From the NCBI RefSeq assembly GCF_000150275.1, contig NW_002060946.1, forward strand, positions 2,313,454-2,377,453: a stretch of 64,000 bases of DNA, given 5' to 3'. The notes beneath the pieces were generated by a model. It saw only the letters and a program-made list of their open reading frames with translations, searched no databases and was not told the DNA's origin. Below are positions 26,801-38,943 of this stretch, piece after piece. The translations under genes were made by a program, and so were the position numbers. This stretch comes from Trichoplax adhaerens (lineage: Eukaryota; Placozoa; Uniplacotomia; Trichoplacea; Trichoplacidae). Position 1 is the first letter of the stretch; the number at the start of each line of letters is the position of its first letter.

Positions 26801-29003
26801 TACTAAATCGGTATGAAAGATAGCTTCTGATTGATAAAATTATGCCTACTAAGAATTACTTTAGCTTTAAATTTTGTATAAAAAGTTTCTATCAATGTGA
26901 TTATGATTCTTAAATCTGAATTTAAGATTTTCTTCAGTCTCTATTTTTCTAAAACATAATCCCAAATATACTTTGACTAGAGACTTTTAAGAGAAAATTT
27001 TCTCTTAAAGGTCCCTACTTTGATAAAGAAGCAAAATAGACGTATTTAAATACAATCAGGCATGCGTTTAAATTGCTAACAGTCTTTAAAATCGATACTT
27101 GTATAATACTTGTATGTATGACATTTTCCTATAAAAATTAGACTCTTGATTTAAACCATTGATAACCTCATCAACTTGGTGTAATTAGTATTCGACATTA
27201 GGTGTAATATCTTCGTTATAAACTGATGCAAGATTGATACTTTAAAATAACGTAAAATGATACAGACATGTCATAAAAGTTTACTATAATTGAATGGATC
27301 AAAATGCTACAGATTGTTCTAACACAGATGAGGAAAATTTCGAAGGAAAGTATTCCTCGCAGAAATCTTAAATTGCCCTCGATCAATCAATTATTTTTTA
27401 TTCTTTGTTTACCTTTTTTATCGTATTGAGCAGCTAAATCAAGAGCAGTCTGACCGCTGTTATTTACTTTCATCACATCAATGTTTGGCCACTAAACGGG
27501 AAGTGAAAACATCAGTTAATCACAGACAAATCCAAGATAAATCCTCACGTATTGAAGAGTTACATTAAAACTTGGTAGCAATTTACCTGTAATAGACGTA
27601 AAACGGTATAAATTTTCCCATCACTGTTATATTGGCATGCAAAATGGAGAGGAGAATTGCCGTTATTATTGGAATCATTGACCTAATATTTCATCGACAT
27701 CAGCAATGGATGATTATTAAGTGTTATTAACTGCATGAACATGCTCTTTAAGCCATTCAAGGTATCATTAGGTTGTCCTTCTACTTTTGCAATGCAACTT
27801 AACGTTATTCTTTCAACTTACTCCAGCGCCATTTTGCAAGAGTACATCCACGATATCGCTTTTACTCTTCCATGCAGCAATATGGAGAGCCCCATTGCTA
27901 AGGTATAAAATCCAATAAATTCGTAAGTTACTGAAATTGTTTATCAATGCAACCACTTAATCAAGCTTGAAACTAAATAAAACGATTAGCGATCAACACT
28001 ATAAATCATCCTCCGACAAAAATTATTACGATGAAAATTTAAGACGATAATATATCATTCAACAGGTTAATTGAAGCAATTTTTGGTGTAGATGCCTAAA
28101 TCAATCTCGTTCACACAGTAGATCAATCAATTCTTTCAATCACTTATTAGCCAAGATTGTCCTAAGAAATATTTGTAGCTATATCGCCTTAGTTATTAGA
28201 TCTATTGCAGTAACTTTGTGATTTACTTGAGAGGGAAATACTGCACTGAAAAGTGTTTAAAAGCTATCTTATTTTAGGTATCAATTAGCTTTCAAGTAGT
28301 TCGTGAAGAAAATTGGTCGGAATAAAGTTTAAACTTTATCGCACTATGACTAGATTAAGTAGTTCTTCAAATCATTCTTCAAGAAAATCGATATTATTAA
28401 TTAAGGCCGTTGCTATTACCCTCGGGGATCTTTTTCGTTTACTCCAGCAGAATATTTTAGAAGACATTCTACAGCATCATGATTGCCTAATTTAAATACA
28501 GAAAAATTCGATCCAATCAAAATCCATCACCACTGAAACAATCTAAGAATTTAAAGTTGTTAATTAACCATGTAGTACAGCCAGAATTAATGGTGTATAA
28601 CCATTCTCATCACGACAATTGACATCGATGTGATGAACTTTAATTTTTTCCATTCCATGATTGGAAACCTCGCCATCGTCATGATCGTTGGTAGCAGACG
28701 ATCCAGGGATAATTTTCTTAAAAAAGTTTCGATTTGGATTGAGTAATTTCTGGTCCAAACATAATGAAACATTTTTTAATTGGATCAAATCAATACTCTA
28801 CCTAAGCTACTCTTGGCCATTTTACCTCTCATTACATTCAAAATTCATAAATGAGATCTGACACATTATTCTAGTCAAAGTATACTTTATTCGCCATTAT
28901 ATTCAGTCTAGATAATTCTACCTTTATATTCTCTATGATTTACCTCTAACTTTGAGACATCGCCAGCTATCGCAGCTTTTATAAGATCCGCTTCTCGTCC
29001 CAT
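20880..29003 (-). CDS. Ankyrin-repeat / discoidin-like / SAM-like / Ig-like multidomain protein
   Basis: Twenty-six small exons join in phase, from ATG at 29001-29003 to the stop at 20880-20882, giving about 622 residues. Main exons: 28944-29003, 28569-28797, 28420-28486, 27822-27897, 27587-27682, 27413-27491, 26385-26453, 26150-26186, 25974-26040, 25408-25474, 25195-25226, 24976-25000, 24496-24597, 23992-24043, 23334-23387, 23140-23207, 23007-23047, 22741-22816, 22139-22206, 21906-21985, 21726-21772, 21559-21620, 21416-21482, 21212-21307, 21036-21113, 20880-20953. About seven ankyrin repeats occupy residues 1-285 (ENGYTPLILAVLHG; NGNSPLHFACQYN; ARLLLEFGADPN). A galactose-binding (F5/8 C, discoidin) fold follows (VFDLNDYHIITGIRITGW; YFRLMIYNNHGG). 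Then come a SAM-like segment (MRWFDKIGFVAYAESFAVN), an Ig/filamin-like beta domain (SGTYMLEVKSQED) and an acidic tail. The protein is intracellular by inference, as no signal peptide was seen. I do not recognise a named ortholog. The 25-nt exon and the two SAM-region junctions are the weakest. Confidence 0.75.
26986..27009. repeat. Perfect 24-nt palindrome in an intron
   Basis: The sequence tttaagagaaaa is followed directly by its exact reverse complement, inside the intron between 26454 and 27412 of the ankyrin gene. The flanking gact/ggtc bases add an imperfect extension of the arms. Confidence 0.85.
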
Positions 29004-32000
29004 GTCCTGCAAGTCTATATCTTCAAGATAATAAATTATGTAATTTCCATTTAGTTTTATCTCGCCGTCTGTGTAGAGTAAAAACTCGTCTATCCTTGCT
29101 ATTGATAACTACTTTGGATTTTGATCCTTTTACATTTATTATATGACAGAATTTCGTTTATTTAGAAACTAGAAAAGGACTGGATAATCAGTCCTAATAG
29201 TGACAATTACCGTTTAAAATGCATTCACTTGCATTTTAAATAAACGGCTATTTCGACAGTCTATCATTTTGGAACAGATCACTAATGTTTCATTAATTTG
29301 TGAACGGCAATAGGCTGCATAATTATTTAACGGCGCGCTATTGTAGCCCTTATTACTAGGCAACTCAAAATGCCTTACTTTGTAGTTTACAACTACAAAA
29401 TAGGTCAAAATCATTCGTACAAGAAAGTCTATTAATGATCGTCAAAAGCTATATTGGATTCGAAAAGTGCTTGCCATCGATAACAACCCCTATATCCACG
29501 GATAAGAAAAAGGCACGGAAAAAAATAGGCGTATAGTAAAGTATAGATTATTTCAGCACCGATCGCTTAGTACAAAATATCGAAGAATTCGTCAATAAGG
29601 AGGGCCTGGACTATACTTTATAGCAGATATGTATCTATAGCTACTAAGTTCAGTAATCAGACTCTAAAATACAACCGTAGTCTATTAACATTATCATTTA
29701 AGTGGATTTAGGATATTACTATAGAGGATTTGGACAGTTTTTAGTCCCCCCAAAAATGAAGAAAAGCTCTAACAGTCGAACGCAGTGAAACTGGTAATGG
29801 AGCCCTTATGTATCAAAAGCCGACTGGATTGCCGTATGCTAAATTCAAGATGTACTGGATAAAAATCCACGCCAAAGGATTAACCTCCATCTAATACATG
29901 ATAGCAATATCTAAGGATACCTGCATCATTGCTTAGCGTTTATCAACGAAAAATCCTCCGGTATTCTTCAATACAGAACTCACATACATCTAATTACTTT
30001 CGAGACTATCACCTAAAGATCTCTCTAACGCTAAATCTAAGTTTTTTAACTTTACGACAGCAACTTATTCCATTGCAACAGTGATCTATGACAATGACCG
30101 TTGTAATGGATAACAGATTTTTAGTTTGGAGCAGCCTTGCAGTTTTACGTAAAATAATAGACGAATGATTATAACATATCAAGTACAAGATTGATATATG
30201 CACTTAAGATATAGTGCAGTAATAACAAAGAACACTGCAGCTGATTACTGTTTGCGAATGAAAAACAACAGCAATATTCCTCAAGTAAAGCACATTTATC
30301 ACTTCTAATGCAATCCTTTAACACTATAATCTCCATAATTTATGATTTCTGTCTCCATTAAATTCAATATACGAATGTACCATATTACCAATGATAATTA
30401 TAATTGCGATAGAGTATAATTTCACTTTAGAGAATAGCCTGCGTCCAAACTTCGCTAAGTCTCATTCATGGTTTAATCCATGGCAATCAATCACTGCTGC
30501 AGCGAAGCATAAGCTATCGTTACAGTTTTCCGTGAAAACTTAGGGAAAATGGAGCAATAGAATACATCTATCGCTGTTAGTATTGAATTAATGACCTACA
30601 GGCAACATTTACATACCCCAATCTCTAAATACAACAGCTTTGGCGATGGCAATAAAAAATTATATTCTAGTATTTGACTGGAAGGGCAGCAGTAAAATCA
30701 TACCTCAAATGTTAAAATGGGTGCCAAGCTTAATTCACTTATATGCTACCTTTGTCTTCGAAACTTGACTCTATTTATAGTTTGTTGCCAATCCTGTAAC
30801 CAATTTGGTACTGTAAAATAATCATTACAGTATATTCTCTTCTCTCTTTCTCTCTTAATATATACATATAGCGTATAAATCTACAAGGAATTATCATATT
30901 TTTTCCATTCTTTTCGTTGTTGTACCATTTCTCCTATTAAATAAATAAACAAAATCGCTATGAATAACTTAAGTACTAGAGTAAAATTGTATCGATTTGA
31001 ATAGATTAATCATTCTTATAGTTATATACAGCAAGCTACCTTTAGCAGAATTCTTTATATAGAATTCTATCATTTGTACGACAGCAATAGCAGGAATTAC
31101 TTCACAAAATTTTTATTCTTTTCGAAAAATTCAAGACTTGAAAGTGCTTCTACAGTATAACCAACATTAAAACCAGTGATTGGTCTGGCTCATAGTTTCT
31201 AATCAGGTGAAACTAAATATGGGAGTTTAATTTTTAAAGACGATTAATATGAACGCGGTGACATAATTTCAGTTTGTATAGAAAGATTATCGATCTCGTA
31301 CACCTAGCTATGGATTGTTAAAATGATATGTTGCCTATACTCTCTAGATATCTAACTCAGACTTCAATGCTCAACAAACTTAATTTTATAAATTCATTTC
31401 CTGATGACATCTATTTGCAGCTAGCAACTTGGATACGGCTCATGCTGTCTATTATACAGTATTACTTAATTTCATTTAGAGTAGGTTACTGTACAATAAT
31501 TACTAAAGTAAAACATTCGTTTCATCCAGAGCTCTGATTTAATTTGCCTTCCATGTACACGATTAAAATAAGGGTTGATGATGCAGACCAGTACTGTCGA
31601 AATTTTATAGCGGCTCCTTTACTATATCATCGCACTGATTCGTTTCCTTCCTGGTAAGAGGATTTATCAGGATATTGAACGATAGGATAAAAGTTTCAGA
31701 AAATAGAATTCTGTGATCACTTCTTTAATTAACAAGTTTTATTTTTCACTCCAAAGCAGAGCAGTGTAGTAGATCTAGCATCGGAGTATTAACCTAGACA
31801 ATTTATTGTCATATAGATCCCTGCTAGTAATGTATCGTATTAGCATTACATCAGGCAGTCCAAACATATTTCCGATACGTTAAGTAAGTGCTAAATCCTA
31901 CATAAAATTTATAACAGTTCTTTGTATACAGAATCGATTCCATTGCTAATATGATAAAAATAAATTTGTGCTCGAGATGCTAGCCGGTAAGGTTACACCA

Positions 32001-32624
32001 GTATTTACAAACTGAATTAAACATATTAAACGAAATAATATAATCGCAATAACATCGTAATCAATATCTTCAGTAAACATAGTTTCAGTACTATTTTTCT
32101 ATTTGAAGATTTTGCGATATCTCTTTTTCCGGAAGGATTGATTAATTTTAAGTTTCTAGAAATCGATATACTACAGTATCTCAATAGGACATCAAACTAG
32201 CTTAACAACAGGTATCGATAGTTAGAATTGCAGCGAGGTGAACTACAAAATTGCTTGGCTAATCCACTTAATTGATGCCATTTCTTGTAGTGATAGTAAT
32301 AAGTACTTACAGAGATATACAAATACTTATTGCAATTCTATACCTAAAAACTGATAAAGTTAAGTATCTTAGTGCATACATATGAAACATGTATATCTAA
32401 AAGTTATAATGTAATTCGAACCAACAATTTTTAAACATTATTATAGCTAGATCATTTGATATTGCTTACATATAGGATAGTATAATAACTTATCGAAAGT
32501 TAAAAACATACAGAAGTTTGTAAGACTTTGATTATATTAAATTATATTTATGATATCGGTAATAACCAGTCATGTATCTACGCTGATGCTGGGGTAAGCA
32601 CAGACTATGCTAGGGTCTTGTAGG
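29004..32624. other. Gene-poor stretch
   Basis: Apart from the transposase relic described separately, no coding unit with splice-linked exons or domain similarity was found. An imperfect inverted repeat (accgtttaaaatgca against tgcattttaaataaacgg) lies at about 29211-29249. Open frames here are short and low in complexity. Confidence 0.45.
29782..29990 (+). pseudogene. Probable mariner-family transposase relic
   Basis: Read in one frame, the stretch gives fragments resembling the catalytic end of mariner/SETMAR transposases: VLDKNPRQRINLHLIHDSN followed by LAFINEKSSGILQ. In intact elements the equivalent is an ILHHDN-type block followed by a FL/FINEK-type helix. The frame is broken by several stop codons, and upstream parts fit only after a frame change. 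No terminal inverted repeats were identified. If the match is right, this is an old, inactive copy. The call rests on weak pattern resemblance only. Confidence 0.35.
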
Positions 32625-33143
32625 TCATCTCATCGTAGTGAAATTATTTCTTGTATTTTTGCTTGTTTCTGACTTTATTATCCTGTCACTCTTCGTTTGG
32701 AATGACTTTTGGCCCGATTTTGTGCTAGAAAAGTTATTTTTCGAAACTTCTCGCTTTACTTGAGCGTTAGTTGTACCATGAGTCTTAGTAGGAGCCTTGC
32801 TAGCCTTGACAGTCTCGACAACTGTGGTTCCACTGGGGTTATAGCCATAAGATGAAACAGACCATTTCCCTTGACCCTTTCGCTCTGGTGCTTTACCTTG
32901 AAAGGAATTAGAAGGTAGCCTACCTTGGTTAAAAGTGCTTCCACTCTGTGTTCTAGGATCACCACTACCACTAAAGCACTGACGATGATAAAAGAAACGC
33001 ATCTTACGTCCATCCCGCACAGCAATAGGCTCATTTTTGTTAATCACTTTCTTGCATTCACGACAACTGAATCCAGTACGACAAGCTACTCCATAGCTTA
33101 CCGTCCAATAATTATCAGACATGATTAATGTTGCGATCGCCAA
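32625..33143 (-). CDS. Intronless PARP-type zinc-finger protein
   Basis: One uninterrupted frame encodes 172 residues, which is unusual in a window where most genes are split. Near the N-terminus, CRECKKVINKNEPIAVRDG followed by FFYHRQCF gives the C-x2-C...H-x2-C pattern of the PARP-type zinc finger, a fold that recognises DNA breaks or nicked ends in PARP1 and DNA ligase III. The rest is a basic tail rich in Ser, Thr, Lys and Asn, with no catalytic domain. Translation may begin at the first ATG (33143) or at the second, in front of SDNYWTVSYG (33122); the second places the finger at the usual distance from the start. Binding to DNA is inferred from the family. It could be a retrocopy or simply a single-exon gene; no poly(A) tract was noted. 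Confidence 0.75.
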   Translation of the reverse strand: MAIATLIMSDNYWTVSYGVACRTGFSCRECKKVINKNEPIAVRDGRKMRFFYHRQCFSGSGDPRTQSGSTFNQGRLPSNSFQGKAPERKGQGKWSVSSYGYNPSGTTVVETVKASKAPTKTHGTTNAQVKREVSKNNFSSTKSGQKSFQTKSDRIIKSETSKNTRNNFTTMR

Positions 33144-36100
33144 GAATGTATGTTAAAGTAGATAGACCTGAGTCAAGGCTAATTATAGCATTTCTTTTGA
33201 TCGCAGTGGATATACCTAATCAAATAAAAAATTTAGCAATCCCTAATTCTCTTTCTTACACAATGTAAAAGATTTTAAATTAAATTTTGTTTATCAACCA
33301 TAAAATGAGACAAGATTTTCTGATAGCAGTTTTCTAAATTGAAATTAAAATTTATAAATATATATTCTTCAGTATCTGATTAAAGCATAGCATGATAACT
33401 TAGAAGATCCTACTGATGTCCGTGAGCTCGTTCGTAACTAAGATATTTTCATTCATTCGCATGTCTATGTAACAACTTAATTTCCTATTCCCTTCCTTTA
33501 TCAACTTATCGAATAGAAATAGAGCTAGAGGACTGTATAAATAAAGGAGAACAAGACTTTTCGCAAAGATCGCATAATGAATCTTCATCTTTGAAGAGAT
33601 TTGTATAACCGTGATCTATGATTGGAAGAAACTTTGCAATTGATGATTATGACATATGCGGATAAACAGTAGTCTGAATTGCAAATTATTAAGTAGAAAG
33701 GGCTTGTACATGAGTTACATATTACAATATATGCTAATATAATATCAGTATCAGCTTTTAGGCCTTACTCATTTAATCTAATACGCTCCACATAGTAACA
33801 CTGCCCTATTGCAGTGAAAGGCGCTACTTGCAAAGTTAAAAAGCTACGCTGTTGGCTTAATTACAAGAATATACATGAGTGGTGGTGCAACTGTAATGTA
33901 CCCAAACTGCTGCTCATAATGGAATAATTTACCGAATACACAACATAGTTGATGTTCATTTTTAATTTAGAGTGCCGTAGATATCATGCACTTGAATACT
34001 TCAACAGGGCACCGCCGTCGATCTATAATTTGCTTAATGACCTTATGCTAATCTTAGTTGATGTTCATTTTTAATTTAGAGTGCCATAGATACTATGCAC
34101 TTCAATACTTCAACATGGCACCATCGTCGATCTATAATTTGCTTAATATCTAAGATTAGAGGTTAATTAATTGGAGATAGTAAACTTACTGAGTATACTA
34201 GAAAGCTAAGATACTGATATGACAATATATGACAATATGTAATAAAATAACTGGTATAAAATCTTGGAAAATTTATTTATATTACCAACAACTTACATTT
34301 TTAAGTATTCAGATATTACATAAGCAGTACTTGTACAGTATTTATTTACAATATGAAGCTTGTTAATTTAATCCCAACTTGTCACGATACACATTCCAAA
34401 TCTAAAAGTCAATAGACAGACGCAGTCATTCAACGACAATAACAAAGTTCTAATTTCAATACTATTTATTTATTATGGGTTATAATTGTTTACGAGTTCT
34501 TCATATATAAAATTATTGTACTAAACTGTAATGACTTAATGTACTTGTTACGACAATCTCTACTGCATTCGATGATAGTATTTACTGTATACGTGAATAC
34601 GTATACGCCGTTACAATATTATATAACAGATTAGTGTAATAAACCACATTTAAACCAGCATATATTGCTCGATAAATATACAGTATATCTAACAATTCCG
34701 ATAACTCACTTATCAATTTAGCTGATTCTTCATAGCCTGAAAATATTGATTAGTAAATTCATCCTATCAAAAAATAAATCAGAGGAGAAGCTTAAAATAC
34801 AACTAGAATTTTAAGAAGAAATGTGGCTATAAAGTTAGCATCACAAACGAGACTGCGCATGTGTAAATTAGAACAGTTATATCAATTCTATGGGTAATAC
34901 CAATTTCATCATTTGCGAATTATAATTACGATTTAATTGTTCTGCAATTAATTTCATAGCACTAAGTTATCATTATATCATTATATAACTGCTAGTCTTA
35001 GAAGTAATAGTTATTGTAGTGCAATAGGCATAATTGATATCATTGCACTAATATGATCATTATAATGTTGTATGATTCCTAGGTATAGAGGTGATAGCAA
35101 TTGTAATATCATAGGCCATAACAAAATTTCTGGCATAATAGTAGTCTTATTGGCTTTTATAAGGTTGCAGAAATTGGATAGTTCATGGTGAAGAATTCTT
35201 TGTATTTATCGTCAAAATATCATATGATATAGATAACATGATTGCCTAGATTAATTCCGTTGTAAATCGAGCACCAATTATGCACTTGGTTTACAATAAA
35301 TAAAATAAATTTACTTACTGTAAATTATGTATACAAGTTGATTACAACCGGATTCTTATATTTATCTTCAAATAGATTTGCGTACCTAGAAAATGTGAAA
35401 TTATTAATACTACTGTCCTAGAATTTTGAGTTTAAGATTACAGTCAATTGAGATTAAGTATGTTCACGTAACATGTACGCTATTAATATTAGCAAGATTA
35501 CAGTAACCAGATCATATATTGTACTGGTATAACTGAATAAAAGTAAGCGTACATACATATCCTTACCATTGATATTGTATTAGAAAGTTGATCGGGTTAA
35601 AACAAATATGTACGAGTCTTAATAGTGACTTTATTGCCATATGAATATACAATTAATACGATTGCTACTACTACGTACTTCTGCTTGTAAAAGAGTATAA
35701 GCGATCATGAACTTAATTGTAGTCTATAAGTAGAAGCTTCCTCTTAATCATACTGTAGGTATAACACGTATAAGATTAGAGGATTGGACAAGCTTACGAT
35801 CAATAAATAGAATATATAGTGCGATTGATATTAAGTCGCCTTTACAGTTTATCGCAGTAATTTGATTGTTATACAGTCCATCAATCAATCACAATCACTG
35901 TAAAGTTAACTTGCATACATACTCAAAGTAAATTGAGTCATAGTCTAGAAATCGAAGTGCTTGTGCCAACTGAATAGCGTTTAATTCTTATGTAAACATA
36001 ATCGTAGTGGTGAACAATTTGTCACGCAAAGCTATTTATCTTTAGACGAAATGATGATTGGAATGAACTTATTCATTCCAAAAAAAAATAAATCCCTAAC

Positions 36101-36638
36101 ACTTTGTATTTACACCGAGTAGTTTATAAAATAACCGAAGTGCTTCTTACTTATATGGACGTGAAAATTACAACAATATAGTGATAACCTGAGATACATT
36201 CTCATTAGAGTCTATCATACAATTTATTAGCTAGGTGAATGCGTAATATCTGCACCAATTTTTTAATGTTTACAATTTGATTTATACACAACCGTATAAA
36301 AAGTAAGCTACCGCATCCAATTATAATTAAATGCGTTTATCGTAGTATATCTAAGAATGTAAGATCTAACTTACGCAGATTCGTAAAATTTTAACTACAC
36401 TATTCTAACATAGTTAGTCCATTTTTCGTCAATTTGATACTGAATTCAATGATGGATCAAATCGAGAATGGCCATCCTTAAATCGATCTGATGGTGAAGA
36501 ATGTCAAAGCTAATACACCGGTTATGTTTTCGGTTGCATCCTTACAGAAGTTTTGCACAAATCCATAACAATCATTTTTAGTCATAGAAAATTATTTTTT
36601 GTCTCGTAAAATCCTTGTTATAGCTGTTAATATCACAA
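33144..36638. other. Long intergenic stretch with one tandem duplication, no gene seen
   Basis: No coding exon is supported in this roughly 3.5 kb. It contains the 90-bp duplication at 33949-34147 and a short inverted repeat at about 34587-34606 (gtatacgt...acgtatac). The remainder is unstructured AT-rich sequence to my eye. Confidence 0.45.
33949..34147. repeat. 90-bp tandem duplication with 19-bp spacer
   Basis: Copies at 33949-34038 and 34058-34147 both begin ttgatgttcatttttaattt and end ataatttgcttaat. They differ at only a handful of positions (for example gtgccgtagatatc against gtgccatagatact), so the duplication is fairly recent. Confidence 0.9.
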
Positions 36639-38744
36639 TTACCATTGCCTTACTTTACGGAGCGAGTACCGTAGCTGGCGCTTACTGGGTGACTGTTTCA
36701 GAGGTAATGATGGCCTTTTCTTTGATTTTGAAGTCTTATACCTTGAAGTCAATGGATGTCCTAAGGCACTATTAATTGTAATAGTTCCTGCTGTTTCATG
36801 TTTTATAGAAAAATTACCATTTTCAGAATTAGCATTTTCATTTCTGTCATTATTACAGCTGCTTTTCTTAGAGTCATCTGGAAAGTGCATACAAATGCTT
36901 TCATCACTATCCGACTCAAAAAATAATTGGGACGCGACATCTGATAAAGAAATTTGTGTCTGTTTTTGGTGGTTATTCTTTTCCTCAGTACAACCTGTAT
37001 CTGCGCTTATTGGTGTATCAACTTCGCAATAGCTGCTTATACTGTTAATTGTCTGTCTTAGCTCGCTGTTATTCGAATTTTCATTACAATGCTGTCTCGG
37101 ATTGTAATTATCTTCGGGCTTACAGAAGCTACTCAACCGCTGCATTACAGATGATACACGATCAATACCACTGGCGCTATCAAGGATTCTATTAGTTTTC
37201 CTAAATTCCAAGCTAGATTGAGTTGTAGTGTCTTCTTTATGTCGATCATTAATTTGCATTTGACTAACTTGAGATCGACTCTGGTACGTTGTATCTAACA
37301 ACTGGAGATATCTTTGCTCCCTTTCCCGCATTTCATCTAGTTGCGAAATAAGGAGTTCATTTTCTCTTCGTAACTAGAAAAATTTTAACAAAAATTCATG
37401 TTAACTAGAAAATACCAAATAGCTTTGTGATATATTGAGGGTATATGGGTATAGCCTAACATATTATTTGGATGGATTAACTTAATGTACGTGGGATTAA
37501 TTGAAATGTGTGCTACATTACCACTGCAATAGAACTTTTAAGATTTTGAAAATCTTCTGTACTGATTTTTGATTCCAGAATCTGTAGACAACATTGTTCC
37601 ATGGATTGCTTTAAATTCTCATTTACTGTCATTTGTATAAGCACTGATTTTAGAGCTATGCAATAGAAAATTTTAAATTTTAATGAATAAAATACTACCT
37701 GTATTTCCTATGCTTTGACAAAATTCCTTATGACTTTCAGAATTATAATTCAACTGTTCCTTGAGCACATCGGCGAACTTTTGTATCTGTAAATAAAGAT
37801 TACTACTATGACATGTACAAATGATTATTGACTATCAATCGATATCAGCGCACTCCTGAATCTAACAATTAAATATTTTAAGTTGAGAGCAAAATTATGG
37901 CTATAAATGATAGAAACTATTGTAACGTACGACCAGAATTAATATATGTATTTCTAAGACTAGGTGCTTAAAATCACCTTGTCTACTTGTTGCTGGATAC
38001 CTTGAAGGAAAGTTTCAAGAGAGAATCTGTCGTATAAAGGGGCAGATTGAATTTTAACTATTATTGAAGCCTAAATGTCTTACTAAGGATATAATAAATT
38101 TAAGGTTACTCGACCTATCTCTCATTTCATCCGTTCTCTTTCGATATAATTCGATTGGTAGTTTATCGATTTTATCACTCCATTCGCCGTCTTTCTTCTT
38201 ATCGTAAACATCTTTCGAGCGTTGAGATTGGCTTTTTAAGTTAGGTTGATAACTCTCTACTGAATACTAAAGACCTTAAAACTATCAGTATTTTTAATGT
38301 TATCCATTTATCATTGAACGAAATCGCCAATTACCTCAGAATTATGTAAAGAATAGGATTGAGATAATTTTGATTGAGAAAATAATTCTAGCGAGCCTTG
38401 TTGAGAACTTTCATTGCTGCTTGATTGGCTATTCGGTATGCTGTTATTTTTATAGCTTGAATAAGAAGGCGTTTTACGTACTGGATCTTTGCCAGTTTGA
38501 TTTTGAGAACGTTGCAAATGCCGACTAAGTAAAGGAAAATATTAGTTCTAAGTAATTATCAAATTAATTGGATAGTCCAATTGCCAAAATTGACAAAATT
38601 CCATACTAAAATACACATGAATTGGCTACAACTCTCTAAAGACTTTACCCCTTTTTCTGGCTTCATTTTAAGTTAGATTAAAGCAAAAATGCAATCACCA
38701 ATCACTTACTTAATATTAGCTCTATAAATTTCGTTCATAGCCAT
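36639..38744 (-). CDS. Coiled-coil protein with Ser/Asn-rich region and basic C-terminus
   Basis: Seven exons join in phase: 38710-38744, 38335-38524, 38115-38266, 37978-38026, 37699-37786, 37522-37655, 36639-37373. They give 460 residues. The N-terminal part is Ser/Gln/Asn-rich and looks disordered. The middle (about residues 125-245) has heptad-like helical stretches, e.g. LQILESKISTEDFQNLKSSI and LRRENELLISQLDEMREREQ. The long last exon is polar, carries an acidic patch (FFESDSDESICMHFPDD) and ends in a basic tail (KSKKRPSLPLKQSPSKRQL) that could act in DNA binding or nuclear import. The layout loosely recalls meiotic or centrosomal coiled-coil proteins, but I do not recognise a family and assign no function. 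The exon 4 donor (aag|gtgatt) is weak. Confidence 0.7.
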
Positions 38745-38943
38745 AACGTTATTCTGGCTTTTAGTAAGATTTCGTCGCTACCCAAAATAAATTCAAAGAG
38801 AAATTTCGTCCCAATGAAATTTTCAGTGATCTTTGAGAAATTTTTCACCGAGCTCTGCTCCAATACCAGTGAAATCTCATATAATTCGTTATAGCGTAGG
38901 GTTATGTTGCTGCCATTCATCGAGGACGATCGTATTACAAGGT

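Noticed and set aside
20880-29003. HECTD1-like identity for the ankyrin gene
   Set aside because: HECTD1 also pairs ankyrin repeats with a galactose-binding-like fold, but no HECT or MIB domain is present and the gene ends after the Ig-like domain.
36639-38744. Assignment of the coiled-coil gene to the IHO1 (CCDC36) meiotic family
   Set aside because: Only the general layout is similar; I could not align the conserved N-terminal motif convincingly.
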